Source: Pseudomonas chlororaphis subsp. aurantiaca (lineage in GTDB: Bacteria; Pseudomonadota; Gammaproteobacteria; Pseudomonadales; Pseudomonadaceae). Taken from it: 64,000 bases of DNA. The position numbers and the translations under genes are program-made. A model generated the notes under the pieces. The model worked only from the letters and a program-made list of their open reading frames with translations. It was not told the DNA's origin and ran no database searches. The DNA is taken from positions 4,588,001-4,652,000 of the forward strand of contig NZ_CP059162.1 of assembly GCF_013466605.1 (NCBI RefSeq), read 5' to 3'. This document shows positions 17,850 through 27,321 of this stretch, piece by piece; position 1 is the stretch's first letter; each line of letters starts with the position of its first letter.

Positions 17850-17873
17850 TAAATTCCCCCCGGCGCTTCTCGT
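17850..17873 (+). promoter_or_regulatory. PvdS-type IS box for pvdRT-opmQ
   Basis: TAAAT, 16 bases, CGT on the plus strand, ending 108 bases before the pvdR ATG. It is an exact match to the consensus spacing. Confidence 0.82.
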
Positions 17874-17981
17874 CTACCTGACAGCTCCCCGTATCTGTCG
17901 CGCTATCGACAGCCTCCGGCCCTGCCCACGCCCCTGGGCCTGGCCGGTCGACGGGCCGACTTCCATTGGCCGGAACCCTGC

Positions 17982-19154
17982 ATGAAACGTCCCCGTCATC
18001 CCCGACGCGCCCTGCTTGTCACCCTGTGTCTGATTCCCATCATCGCCCTCGCCGCCTGGCAGATCCTGCCGCCGGGGCGCGACCAGCTCGCCACCGTGCA
18101 GGTCAGCCGCGGCACCATCGAAAGCAGCGTGACCGCCCTGGGCACCCTGCAACCGCGGCGTTATGTCGACGTCGGTGCCCAGGCGTCCGGGCAGATCCGC
18201 AAGATCCACGTCGAAGCCGGCGACCCGGTCAAGGAAGGCCAGCTGCTGGTGGAGATCGACCCCGCCACCCAGCAGGCCAAGCTCGACGCCAGCCGCTTCT
18301 CCATCGAGAACCTGCAGGCCCAGTTGCAAGAGCAGCGGGCGCAGAACGAGCTGGCCCGGCAGAAATACCAGCGCCAGCAGAACCTCGCCGCCGGCGGCGC
18401 GACCCGCGACGAAGACGTGCAGACCGCCCGCGCCGAACTCAAGGCCACCCAGGCGCGGATCGACATGATCCAGGCGCAGATCCGCCAGGCCCAGGCCAGC
18501 CTGCGCAGCGACCAGGCCGAGCTGGGCTATACGCGCATCTATGCGCCGATGTCCGGCACCGTGGTCGCGGTGGACGCCCGCGAAGGCCAGACCCTCAACG
18601 CCCAGCAGCAGACACCGCTGATCCTGCGCATCGCCCGGCTGTCGCCGATGACCGTCTGGGCCGAAGTTTCCGAAGCCGATATCGGCCACGTCAAACCGGG
18701 CATGAGCGCCTACTTCACCACCTTGAGCGGCGGCGCCCGGCGCTGGACCAGCACCGTGCGGCAGATCCTGCCGATCCCACCCAAGCCGCTGAACGAAAGC
18801 AGCCAGGGCAGTGGCAGCCCCAACAGTTCGAGCAAGAGCGGCAGCGGCCGGGTGGTGCTCTACACCGTGCTGCTGGATGTGGATAACGCCGACAACGCCT
18901 TGATGGCCGAGATGACCGCCCAGGTGTTTTTTGTCGCCGAGCGCGCGCAGGACGTTCTCACCGCACCGATCGCCGCCCTGCAGGGCAGCGCCGAGAGCGG
19001 CGTGCAGCTGGCCCGGGTGGCGGCGAAAAACGGTTCGATCGAGGAGCGCAAGGTGCGGGTCGGCATCAGCGACCGCTTGCGCATCCAGGTGCTGGACGGC
19101 CTCGACGAAGGCGATCACCTGCTGATCGGTCCCGCGCAAAGCAGCGGAGGCTGA
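17982..19154 (+). CDS. pvdR: PvdR, periplasmic adaptor of the PvdRT-OpmQ efflux pump
   Basis: This 390-residue membrane-fusion protein has one N-terminal membrane anchor (ALLVTLCLIPIIALAAW, residues about 10-26). The lipoyl-type half-motifs are VDVGAQASGQIRKIHVEAGD and RIYAPMSGTVVAVDAREGQT, flanking a long coiled-coil rich in Gln and Glu (about residues 95-180). With PvdT and OpmQ it secretes newly made pyoverdine and recycles used pyoverdine from the periplasm. Its TGA is followed immediately by the ATG of pvdT, so the two are tightly coupled. Confidence 0.94.
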   Translation: MKRPRHPRRALLVTLCLIPIIALAAWQILPPGRDQLATVQVSRGTIESSVTALGTLQPRRYVDVGAQASGQIRKIHVEAGDPVKEGQLLVEIDPATQQAKLDASRFSIENLQAQLQEQRAQNELARQKYQRQQNLAAGGATRDEDVQTARAELKATQARIDMIQAQIRQAQASLRSDQAELGYTRIYAPMSGTVVAVDAREGQTLNAQQQTPLILRIARLSPMTVWAEVSEADIGHVKPGMSAYFTTLSGGARRWTSTVRQILPIPPKPLNESSQGSGSPNSSSKSGSGRVVLYTVLLDVDNADNALMAEMTAQVFFVAERAQDVLTAPIAALQGSAESGVQLARVAAKNGSIEERKVRVGISDRLRIQVLDGLDEGDHLLIGPAQSSGG

Positions 19155-21128
19155 ATGCAGACCCCGCTGATCGACCTCAAGGGCATCCGCAAATCCTATG
19201 GCGGCGGCGACACGCCGCAGGTGGACGTGCTGCGTGGCATCGACCTTTCGATCCACGCCGGCGAGTTCGTTGCCATCGTCGGTGCTTCCGGCTCCGGCAA
19301 ATCGACGCTGATGAACATCCTCGGCTGCCTCGACCGCCCGACCTCGGGCGAGTACCTGTTCGCCGGGGAAAACGTCGCCCGGCTGGGCAGCGACGAACTG
19401 GCCTGGCTGCGCCGCGAAGCCTTCGGCTTCGTGTTCCAGGGCTACCACCTGATTGCGTCCGGCTCGGCCCAGGAAAACGTCGAGATGCCGGCGATCTATG
19501 CCGGCACCCCGGCGGCCGAGCGCCATGCCCGCGCCGCCGCCCTGCTCGACCGCCTGGGCCTGGCCTGCCGCACCGGCAACCGCCCGCACCAATTGTCCGG
19601 CGGCCAGCAGCAGCGGGTGTCGATCGCCCGCGCGCTGATGAACGGCGGCCATATCATCCTCGCCGACGAACCCACCGGCGCCCTCGACAGCCACAGCGGC
19701 GCCGAGGTCATGGCGCTGCTCGACGAACTGGCCAGCCAGGGCCATGTGGTGATTCTCATCACCCACGACCGCGAAGTCGCGGCCCGGGCCAAGCGCATCA
19801 TCGAAATCCGCGACGGCGAGATCATCAGCGACACCGCCGACGACCACCCCCAGGTCCAGGCCAGCGCCAACAGCGGCGCCCTGCAGGCGGTGGACCTGCG
19901 CCAGCGCCTGGCCGATGGCAGCGAACACAACGGCGCCTGGAAAGGCGAACTGGTGGACGCCGTGCAGGCGGCCTGGCGGGTGATGTGGATCAACCGTTTC
20001 CGCACCGCCCTGACCCTGCTGGGGATCGTCATAGGCGTGGCCTCGGTGGTGGTGATGCTGGCGGTGGGCGAAGGCAGCAAGCGCCAGGTCATGGCGCAGA
20101 TGGGCGCCTTTGGCTCGAACATCATTTACCTGGGTGGCTATATGCCCAACCCACGCACCCCGCCCGGCATCATCACCCTCGACGACGTCGCCGCCCTGGC
20201 CGCCCTGCCGCAGGTCAAGCGCATCATGCCGGTCAATGGCGCCGAGGCCGGCGTGCGCTTCGGCAATGTCGACCACACCAGCTACGTCGGCGGCAACGAC
20301 ACCAACTTCCCGGCCATCTTCAACTGGCCGGTGGTCGAGGGTAGCTATTTCACCGAGGCCGACGAGCGTGGCGCGGCGGCCGTGGCGGTGATCGGCAAAA
20401 AAGTCCGCGACAAGTTGCTCAAGGACGTGGCCAATCCCATCGGCCAATACATCCTGATCGAGAACGTGCCATTCCAGGTGGTCGGCGTGCTGGCGGAAAA
20501 AGGCGCCAGCTCCGGCGACCAGGACAGCGACGATCGCATCGCCATCCCCTACTCCGCCGCGAGCATCCGCCTGTTCGGCAGCCACAACCCGGAGTACGTG
20601 GCGATCGCCACCAGCAATGCGCGCAAGGTCAAGGAGGCCGAGCAGGCCATCGACCAGCTGATGCTGCGCATGCACGGCGGCAAGCGCGACTTCGAGCTGA
20701 CCAACAACGCGGCGATGATCCAGGCCGAGGCCCGGACCCAGAACACCCTGTCGCTGATGCTCGGCGCCATCGCCGCGATCTCGCTGCTGGTGGGCGGTAT
20801 CGGGGTGATGAACATCATGCTCATGACCGTGCGCGAACGCACCCGCGAGATCGGCATCCGCATGGCCACCGGCGCCCGCCAGCGCGACATCCTGCGCCAG
20901 TTCCTCACCGAGGCGGTGATGCTCTCGGTGGTCGGTGGCCTGGCCGGGATCGGCGTGGCGCTGATCATCGGCGGCATCCTGATCCTCAGCGAAGTGGCGG
21001 TGGCCTTCTCCCTGGTGGCGGTCCTGGGCGCCTTCGCCTGCGCCCTGGTCACCGGCGTCATCTTCGGCTTCATGCCGGCCCGCAAAGCAGCCCGACTCGA
21101 CCCGGTCACGGCCCTCACCAGTGAATGA
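19155..21128 (+). CDS. pvdT: PvdT, MacB-type ABC transporter of the pyoverdine efflux pump
   Basis: This 657-residue protein joins an N-terminal ATPase to a MacB/FtsX permease. Walker A is GASGSGKST (near residue 43), the signature LSGGQQQR, and Walker [13 protein letters not shown]. The permease has a first helix near residue 285 ([20 protein letters not shown]), a large periplasmic domain, and three C-terminal helices beginning at [20 protein letters not shown]. It powers the tripartite pump with PvdR and OpmQ. The stop codon overlaps the beginning of the opmQ region. Confidence 0.95.
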   Translation: MQTPLIDLKGIRKSYGGGDTPQVDVLRGIDLSIHAGEFVAIVGASGSGKSTLMNILGCLDRPTSGEYLFAGENVARLGSDELAWLRREAFGFVFQGYHLIASGSAQENVEMPAIYAGTPAAERHARAAALLDRLGLACRTGNRPHQLSGGQQQRVSIARALMNGGHIILADEPTGALDSHSGAEVMALLDELASQGHVVILITHDREVAARAKRIIEIRDGEIISDTADDHPQVQASANSGALQAVDLRQRLADGSEHNGAWKGELVDAVQAAWRVMWINRFRTALTLLGIVIGVASVVVMLAVGEGSKRQVMAQMGAFGSNIIYLGGYMPNPRTPPGIITLDDVAALAALPQVKRIMPVNGAEAGVRFGNVDHTSYVGGNDTNFPAIFNWPVVEGSYFTEADERGAAAVAVIGKKVRDKLLKDVANPIGQYILIENVPFQVVGVLAEKGASSGDQDSDDRIAIPYSAASIRLFGSHNPEYVAIATSNARKVKEAEQAIDQLMLRMHGGKRDFELTNNAAMIQAEARTQNTLSLMLGAIAAISLLVGGIGVMNIMLMTVRERTREIGIRMATGARQRDILRQFLTEAVMLSVVGGLAGIGVALIIGGILILSEVAVAFSLVAVLGAFACALVTGVIFGFMPARKAARLDPVTALTSE

Positions 21129-21135
21129 TCGACCT

Positions 21136-22530
21136 ATGAAAGCGCCCCTCAGCCTTATCGCCGCCAGCCTGTTGCTGGCGGCCTGCAGCGGCCCCGCGCC
21201 GCGCCCGGACAGCGGCCTGCAGGCACCGCCCGCCTGGCACTCGCCCCATACCGCGGCCGCGCAGCAGGACAACCGCCAATGGTGGACCCGCTTCGGCAGC
21301 CCGGAACTGGAGCGCCTGATCGAGCAGGCCCGCCTGGGCAGCCACGACCTGGCCGCCGCCACGGCCCGGGTGCGCCAGGCGCAGGCCACGGCGGTGGTCG
21401 CCGGCGCGCCGTTGCTACCGGAACTCAAGGGCGCGCTCAATGCCAACCGGCAGAAGCTGCTGCGCGGCAACGGCTACAGCCAACTGGACGCCGACAGCAG
21501 CAACAAGGCCGTGGACTACTTCGACGCCAGCCTCAGCGCCAGCTATGAAATCGACTTCTGGGGCGGCAAGCGCGCGGCCCGCGACAGCGCCGTGGAAAGC
21601 CTGCGGGCCAGCGAATTCGACCAGGCCACCGTCGAGCTGACCCTGCTCGGCGGCGTCGCCAACAGCTACACCCAGGTGCTGTCGCTGCGCGAGCAGAGCC
21701 GCATCGCCGAACTCAACCTGGCCAATGCGCAAAGCGTGCTCAGGCTGGTGCAGACCCGCTACGACTCGGGCTCGGCCACCGCCCTGGAACTGGCCCAGCA
21801 GAAGAGCCTGGTGGCCGCCCAGCAGCGCCAGTTGCCATTGGTGCAGCAACAGGCCGAGGACGCGCGGATCACCCTCGCCGCCCTGCTCGGCCAGCCGGTA
21901 CAGAACCTCGATCTCGGCCAGCAACCCTTCGCCCAGCTGACCTGGCCCAGCATCGATGCCGGCGTGCCCAGCGACCTGTTGAGCCGCCGCCCGGACATCG
22001 CCAGCGCCGAAGCCAGGCTCGCCGCCGCCCAGGCCGACGTCACGGTGGCGCGGGCGGCGATGCTGCCCAGCGTCACCCTGAGCGCCAGCCTCGGTTCGGG
22101 CGCCGATACGGCCTCGGATATCCTGCGCAGCCCGTTCTATAACCTCACCAGTGCCTTGGCGGCGCCGATCTTCAACGCCGGCCGCCTGAGCGCCGAGCGC
22201 GACCGGGCCCGGGCGCGCCAGCAAGAGCTGCTGGAAAGCTATCGCGGGGCGATCGTCAATGGCTTCGCCGATGTGGAAAAGGCCCTCGCCAGCATCCGCG
22301 GCCTCGATCGGCAGCGGCAATGGCAGAGCGAAGAACTGCGCCAGGCACAGATCGCCTTCGACATCGCCCAGAGCCGCTACCAGGCCGGCGCCGCCGACCT
22401 GCTCACGGTCCTGGAAACCCAGCGCACCCTGTACGCCGCCCAGGACCAGAACGTGCAACTGCGACTGTCACGCCTGCAGGCCAGCATCGCCCTGTACAAG
22501 GCTTTGGGGGGCGGCTGGAAAGCGCTTTGA
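21136..22530 (+). CDS. opmQ: OpmQ, outer-membrane factor of the pyoverdine efflux pump
   Basis: This roughly 464-residue TolC-family lipoprotein has the signal MKAPLSLIAASLLLAACSG with the lipobox LLAAC. Two OEP repeats follow, with motifs such as SYEIDFWGGKRAARDS, SGSATALELAQQKSLV and RRPDIASAEARLAAAQADV. It forms the outer-membrane channel of PvdRT-OpmQ. ATG 21136 gives a proper lipoprotein signal; a GTG five codons earlier overlaps the pvdT stop and is the alternative. Translational coupling to pvdT is likely. REP elements follow its stop. Confidence 0.93.
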   Translation: MKAPLSLIAASLLLAACSGPAPRPDSGLQAPPAWHSPHTAAAQQDNRQWWTRFGSPELERLIEQARLGSHDLAAATARVRQAQATAVVAGAPLLPELKGALNANRQKLLRGNGYSQLDADSSNKAVDYFDASLSASYEIDFWGGKRAARDSAVESLRASEFDQATVELTLLGGVANSYTQVLSLREQSRIAELNLANAQSVLRLVQTRYDSGSATALELAQQKSLVAAQQRQLPLVQQQAEDARITLAALLGQPVQNLDLGQQPFAQLTWPSIDAGVPSDLLSRRPDIASAEARLAAAQADVTVARAAMLPSVTLSASLGSGADTASDILRSPFYNLTSALAAPIFNAGRLSAERDRARARQQELLESYRGAIVNGFADVEKALASIRGLDRQRQWQSEELRQAQIAFDIAQSRYQAGAADLLTVLETQRTLYAAQDQNVQLRLSRLQASIALYKALGGGWKAL

Positions 22531-22558
22531 TCCCGAACACGCAGACGCTGCGCCGCCT

Positions 22559-22720
22559 CTGTAGCCGCTGCCGAGCGCAGCGAGGCTGCGACCGGGCGCG
22601 AAGCGGCCGTGAATCAGGCAACACGGTGTTTCAGACAAATCCCGTGCACAGGCTTTGCGAGGACTGCGTCGGAATGCCGCCCACCTCGATCGCAGCCTCG
22701 CAAGCTCGGCAGCGGCTACC
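22559..22720. repeat. REP-type element (TGTAGCCGCTGCCGAGC family)
   Basis: Inverted ends are ctgtagccgctgccgagcgc and agctcggcagcggctaccgg. The element separates the convergent ends of opmQ and pvdP. Confidence 0.78.
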
Positions 22721-22752
22721 GGGCCTTGGTGTCTGCACGGGCGTGAGCATTG

Positions 22753-24378
22753 TTACAGCAACCGCTCACGCACCTTCAGGTGGCGGGCATACCAGGGCCG
22801 CTTGGGCACTTTGCGAAACAGCTCGGCCAGCTTGCCTTCCTCGGCGAAGGTGATGCGCAAAGCCAGCTTCATGGTTTCCGGGTCCATCTCCACCGAGCGC
22901 CCCAGCTGCAGGCCGGGGGTGGTGCTGCAACCGTGGGTGTCCGGGCCCAGCCAGGGGTCGTCGATCTCGACCCAGCGCCCGGGAGCGAACCAGGGCACGC
23001 CGTTGACTTCAAGGCGGCTGACTTCTCCCGGGTGAAAGCGCTCATGGGCGCGGAACCAGTCCTCCACGCGGTCGTCGATCCAGCCGTGGAAATGCCAGAA
23101 CACCGGGCTCACATGGGAAGAAAACGGATCGCCGAGGAAGTCGTTTTCCGCGGCGTACCAGCGCGCCGAAAAGTCCGCCGGATCGCGGGCGAACGGCACC
23201 GGCGCGCCGTTGGAGGGGTCGCGCGGCACCGAGGCCCAGCGCATGTGCAGCCAGTCGTGCAGGCCCAACTCCACCTCGGAACCGAACTGCCCCAGGGTCA
23301 GCGTCGACAAGTAGCGCGGGTCGCGGTAACGCGATTCCCAGACCTGGAAGTTACTGTGGTAGGTCTCGGCGGTCTTGATGTCGCTGACCCACTGGGTGTA
23401 CTCGGCGTCGTCGCTGGCCAGCCAGGTCGGCGGCAAGGCGAAGCCGTCGTGATTGTCGAAATAACGGGCAAACCCCTGGCGATCGCGCTCCAGCTCCGGC
23501 TGCGGGGTCGGGAAGTTCAGCCAGGACGGCAGGTCCTGCATGGAACGCGCGGTGCCGAGCATGTGCCGGTGCATGAAAAAGAAATCGATGCCCGAGCCGT
23601 TGCGGTCCTTGCGCTTGCCCCGGGCATCACGCTCCTGGCCACGCGGGCCGGGCTGCCAGCCGATGCCGCGCAGGGCGTCGCGCTTCTCTTCGGACAGGGT
23701 GTGCCACTTGTCCCGCGAGGCGTGCCACAGCTGGTGAAACAGCCGGTGCTCGGGGGAAACCAGCCAGGCCAGCAGCGTCGGATTCAGGCCGATACGCTGG
23801 CGGGCTTCGGGAAACAGCTGCTTGGTGGCGACGAAGCGATTGTCCTGCTCGGGCAGCGCCAGCGGCCGGTCCAGGCGCAGGATACGCCCGCTGAGGGTGC
23901 CGCTGCCGGCGTTGCCGAAATCGGCCCAGACCTCGTCGAGCACCACGTTGAACTCATAACAAGGCGCGCCGTCGCGGGCATCGACGCTTACCAGGCGCCA
24001 ATAAAGCTGCTTCGGATCGGGCGCCAGCAGATCGCCGACTACCCGATAACGCGGCTCGGCCTCGCCGCGCAATGCCTCGGCACGGTCCAGGTAGCCGCGC
24101 AGGCCGCGCCCGCGCTGGGCAATGTCGAGAAACAGTTCCAGCCCCTCGCGCGGCAGGCCCGCCAGGCCGGCGTCCGCGCCCTCGAAGCGCAGGGTCCAGA
24201 CCCCGCGCAGCTTGTCCGCCAATTGCTGGCCGGCGGTGTCCGCCAGATCGACCGTCGCTTCGCCGGGGGTTTGCGGCTCCTCCTCACGCGTCAGTTCACG
24301 GTGCGCATAAATGGCCGCGGGCACCGCAGCTCCAGTGAGCGCCAAGCCTGCGATAAACCCTCGTCGAGAAATCGTCAT
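22753..24378 (-). CDS. pvdP: PvdP, periplasmic tyrosinase of chromophore maturation
   Basis: This 541-residue copper tyrosinase completes the dihydroxyquinoline chromophore of pyoverdine from the D-Tyr/Dab part of ferribactin. The Tat signal (SRRGFIAGLALTGAAVPAA) opens the protein. Copper-ligand histidines are visible in FFFMHRHML (near residue 267), LGLHDWLHMRW (near 372) and SPVFWHFHGWIDD (near 432). It is transcribed away from pvdMNO across a region holding two PvdS boxes, one 46 bases before its ATG. Length and motifs agree with P. aeruginosa PvdP (544 residues). Confidence 0.95.
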   Translation of the reverse strand: MTISRRGFIAGLALTGAAVPAAIYAHRELTREEEPQTPGEATVDLADTAGQQLADKLRGVWTLRFEGADAGLAGLPREGLELFLDIAQRGRGLRGYLDRAEALRGEAEPRYRVVGDLLAPDPKQLYWRLVSVDARDGAPCYEFNVVLDEVWADFGNAGSGTLSGRILRLDRPLALPEQDNRFVATKQLFPEARQRIGLNPTLLAWLVSPEHRLFHQLWHASRDKWHTLSEEKRDALRGIGWQPGPRGQERDARGKRKDRNGSGIDFFFMHRHMLGTARSMQDLPSWLNFPTPQPELERDRQGFARYFDNHDGFALPPTWLASDDAEYTQWVSDIKTAETYHSNFQVWESRYRDPRYLSTLTLGQFGSEVELGLHDWLHMRWASVPRDPSNGAPVPFARDPADFSARWYAAENDFLGDPFSSHVSPVFWHFHGWIDDRVEDWFRAHERFHPGEVSRLEVNGVPWFAPGRWVEIDDPWLGPDTHGCSTTPGLQLGRSVEMDPETMKLALRITFAEEGKLAELFRKVPKRPWYARHLKVRERLL

Positions 24379-24423
24379 TGCCCTACCTGTGTCAGCCCTG
24401 AAGCAGGCTTTATCCCAGCTAGG

Positions 24424-24447
24424 ACGTTTGCAGAGGGGGGAAATTTA
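24424..24447 (-). promoter_or_regulatory. PvdS-type IS box for pvdP
   Basis: Minus strand TAAAT, 16 bases, CGT; exact match. CGT ends 46 bases before the pvdP ATG. Confidence 0.85.
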
Positions 24448-24497
24448 AGCGGCGCCAACAAAGGCCCGCGCCCGCCGCGCAGACCGGCCACGGGGCC

Positions 24498-24521
24498 TAA
24501 TTTTCCACAGACCTCACTCGT
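24498..24521 (+). promoter_or_regulatory. PvdS-type IS box (TAATT variant) for pvdMNO
   Basis: Plus strand TAATT, 16 bases, CGT, 75 bases before ATG 24597. The same one-base variant recurs before the first synthetase and pvdG, which suggests it is a real alternative -35 element. Confidence 0.7.
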
Positions 24522-24596
24522 TCTTCCCAGATAGCAAAGGCGCTGCACCTGTACCGGCACGCCTGCACCTTGACGGCGAACCCGACTGAGATGGCA

Positions 24597-25946
24597 ATGA
24601 CAAAACCACGTTCGAAAAAGGCTCTTTACATCGGTCTGCCGCTGGCCCTGGCCATCGGCGCCGGAGCAGGCTTTCTGGCCTGGGACTACTGGTTCCGTGG
24701 CAACCCCGGCTACCCGGTCAAGGTGATCAAGCAGGCCGATGAATTGCAGGAACGCATCCTGTCGTTCGACAGCCACATCAGCCTGCCGCTGGACTTCGGC
24801 GCCGCCGGCAACGAGTTCGACAAGGACGGCGGTGGCCAGTTCGACCTGGTCAAGGCCAACCGCGGGCGGCTGTCCGGCGCGGCCCTGACCATTTTCGGCT
24901 GGCCGGAAATGTGGAATGGCCCCAACGCGCCGCACCGCCCCACCGAGGGTTTTGTCGAGGAAGCGCGCAACCAGCAGGAGGTGCGCTACAAGATCATCTC
25001 CGGCATGGTCCGCGACTTCCCCAACCAGGTCGGCATCGCCTACACCCCGGACGATTTCCGCCGCCTGCACGGCGAAGGCAAGTTCGCGATCTTCATCAGC
25101 ATGCTCAACGCCTACCCCCTGGGCAACGACCTGAACCTGCTGGACCTGTGGACCGCCCGTGGCATGCGCATGTTCGGCTTCAGCTACATCGGCAACAACG
25201 CCTGGGCCGACTCCTCGCGACCGCTGCCGTTCTTCAACGACTCGCCGGACGCCCTCGATGGCCTGTCGGAGATCGGCAAGCAGGCGGTGCACCGCCTCAA
25301 CGACCTGGGGGTGATCATCGATGTCTCGCAGATGTCGACCAAGGCCCTGGAGCAAGTGGCGCAATTGAGCCGCACGCCGATGGTGGCCTCGCACTCGGCG
25401 CCACGGGCCTCGGTGGATATCCCGCGCAACCTCAGCGACAAGGAAATGCAGCTGATCAAGAACAGCGGCGGCGTGGTCCAGGTGGTCGGCTTCTCGCAGT
25501 ACCTGCGCCCGCTGACCCAGGCCACCCAGGACAAGCTCAACGCCCTGCGCGCGCGCTTCGACCTGCCACCGCTGCCGAACCTGGCCATGGCCCTGATGCC
25601 GGGCGACCCGATCATCTCGGCCTGGCCGGAACAGAAGTTCGGCCAGTACGCCGGCGAGCTCTACGCCATCCTCGAGGAAGAGCCCAAGGCGACCCTCAAG
25701 GACCTGGGCGACGCCATCGACTACACCGTGCGCAAGATCGGCATCGACCATGTCGGCATCAGCTCGGACTTCAACGAAGGCGGCGGGGTCAAGGGCTGGG
25801 AGAACGTCGGCCAGATCCGCAACGTCACCGCCGAGCTGCTGTCGCGCGGCTACTCGGAGGCGGACATCGCCAAGCTCTGGGGCGGCAACTTCCTGCGAGT
25901 CTGGGACCAGGTGCAGAAGGCCGCGCGCCCGGTAGCCAACCGTTGA
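24597..25946 (+). CDS. pvdM: PvdM, periplasmic dipeptidase-like maturation protein
   Basis: This roughly 449-residue protein of the membrane-dipeptidase (M19) fold is needed for oxidation of ferribactin to dihydropyoverdine in the periplasm. An N-terminal signal anchor (ALYIGLPLALAIGAGAGFLA) precedes the catalytic-like domain with SFDSHISLPLDFG, VASHSAPRA and GIDHVGISSDFN, where classical peptidases carry their zinc ligands. ATG 24597 agrees with P. aeruginosa PvdM (448 residues) and has GAG 6 bases upstream; ATG 24591 is the near alternative. It heads the pvdMNO operon. Confidence 0.93.
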   Translation: MTKPRSKKALYIGLPLALAIGAGAGFLAWDYWFRGNPGYPVKVIKQADELQERILSFDSHISLPLDFGAAGNEFDKDGGGQFDLVKANRGRLSGAALTIFGWPEMWNGPNAPHRPTEGFVEEARNQQEVRYKIISGMVRDFPNQVGIAYTPDDFRRLHGEGKFAIFISMLNAYPLGNDLNLLDLWTARGMRMFGFSYIGNNAWADSSRPLPFFNDSPDALDGLSEIGKQAVHRLNDLGVIIDVSQMSTKALEQVAQLSRTPMVASHSAPRASVDIPRNLSDKEMQLIKNSGGVVQVVGFSQYLRPLTQATQDKLNALRARFDLPPLPNLAMALMPGDPIISAWPEQKFGQYAGELYAILEEEPKATLKDLGDAIDYTVRKIGIDHVGISSDFNEGGGVKGWENVGQIRNVTAELLSRGYSEADIAKLWGGNFLRVWDQVQKAARPVANR

Positions 25947-25976
25947 ACCTCTTTTGCCGTCAAGTGAAACCGACCC

Positions 25977-27269
25977 ATGACTGATCGTCGTACTTTTCTC
26001 AAGCAGGCCGGCGTCCTCGCCGCCAGCCTGCCGCTGGGCAATGCCGCCCTCGCCGCCCTGGCCCGGGCCGACGAGCCCCGCGACAGCACCCCAGCGTCCG
26101 GGGACAAATGGCTGCAACTGCGCCAACTGTTCAATCAGGACCCGGACTACCTGCACTTCTCCAACTTCCTGGTGACCTCCCACCCCAAGCCGGTGCGCGA
26201 CGCCATCGAGCGCCACCGCGCGAGCATCGACCGCAACCCCGGCCTGGCCATGGACTGGGACCTGGAGGAAACCTGGAAGCGCGAAGCCGAGGTGCGCAAA
26301 TGGGCCGGGCGCTACCTGGACGCCAAGCCCGGGCAGATCGCCCTGACCGGCAGCACCAGCGAAGGCCTGGCGATGATCTACGGCGGCATCCATGTGCACC
26401 CGGACCAAGAGATCCTCACCACCGTCCACGAGCATTACTCCACCGAGTACAGCCTGGACTTTCGAGTGAAAAAACAAGGCACCCAGGTGCGCAAGATCAA
26501 GCTGTTCGAGAACGCCCATACGGTGTCGGCGGACGAAGTGCTGGGCTCGATCAAGCGCAGCATCCGCCCCAACACCCGGGTGCTGGGCATGACCTGGGTG
26601 CAGTCCGGCAGCGGCGTGAAACTGCCGATCGGCCAGATCGGCCAGTTGGTGGAGGAGCTCAACCGCGAGCGCGCCGAGCAGGACCGCATCCTCTACGTGG
26701 TCGACGGCGTGCACGGTTTCGGCGTGGAAGACCTGAGCTTCCCGGACATGCATTGCGACTTCTTTATCGCCGGCACCCACAAGTGGATGTTCGGCCCGCG
26801 CGGCACCGGGATCGTCTGTGCACGCTCCGAGGAGCTCAAGGATGTCACCCCGATGACGCCGACCTTCTCCGAAGACAACAATTTCGCCACCTCCATGTCG
26901 CCCGGCGGCTACCACGCCTTCGAGCACCGCTGGGCGCTGGACGAAGCCTTCAAGCTGCACCTGGAACTGGGCAAGGCCGAGGTCCAGGCGCGTATTCACA
27001 GCCTCAACAGCTACCTGAAACGACGCCTGCAGCGACATCCGCAGATCGAACTGGTGACGCCGCTGAGCAGCGAGCTGTCCGCCGGCTTCACCTTCTTCCG
27101 GGTCAAGGGCAAGGACAGCGACGCGGTCGCCGCCTACCTGATGAAAAACCGCGTGGTGGCCGATGCCGTGGACCGCGACGTCGGCCCGGTGATCCGCACC
27201 GCGCCCGGGCTGCTCAACGACGAAGCGCAGATCGACCGCTTCATGGACCTGCTGGCGCGCACCCTCTGA
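25977..27269 (+). CDS. pvdN: PvdN, Tat-exported PLP enzyme modifying the pyoverdine side chain
   Basis: This 430-residue class V aminotransferase-fold enzyme converts the glutamate side chain of the chromophore to succinamide. The Tat signal is DRRTFLKQAGVLAASLP. The PLP Lys is in GTHKWMFGPRGTG (near residue 266) and the Asp/His pair in VDGVHGFGVED. Export by Tat fits folding with cofactor in the cytoplasm. It follows pvdM by 30 bases and precedes pvdO by 52, so the three form one operon. Confidence 0.94.
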   Translation: MTDRRTFLKQAGVLAASLPLGNAALAALARADEPRDSTPASGDKWLQLRQLFNQDPDYLHFSNFLVTSHPKPVRDAIERHRASIDRNPGLAMDWDLEETWKREAEVRKWAGRYLDAKPGQIALTGSTSEGLAMIYGGIHVHPDQEILTTVHEHYSTEYSLDFRVKKQGTQVRKIKLFENAHTVSADEVLGSIKRSIRPNTRVLGMTWVQSGSGVKLPIGQIGQLVEELNRERAEQDRILYVVDGVHGFGVEDLSFPDMHCDFFIAGTHKWMFGPRGTGIVCARSEELKDVTPMTPTFSEDNNFATSMSPGGYHAFEHRWALDEAFKLHLELGKAEVQARIHSLNSYLKRRLQRHPQIELVTPLSSELSAGFTFFRVKGKDSDAVAAYLMKNRVVADAVDRDVGPVIRTAPGLLNDEAQIDRFMDLLARTL

Positions 27270-27321
27270 GCGCGCGCCACTGGTCCAGCAGATCCCCCCT
27301 TGCCAACCCTTGAGATGACTC

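Noticed and set aside
17874..21470. A 1198-codon frame on the minus strand opposite pvdR, pvdT and opmQ
   Set aside because: It is the mirror of well-supported efflux genes, with the same Gln/His/Ala/Gly-rich composition and no recognisable motifs.
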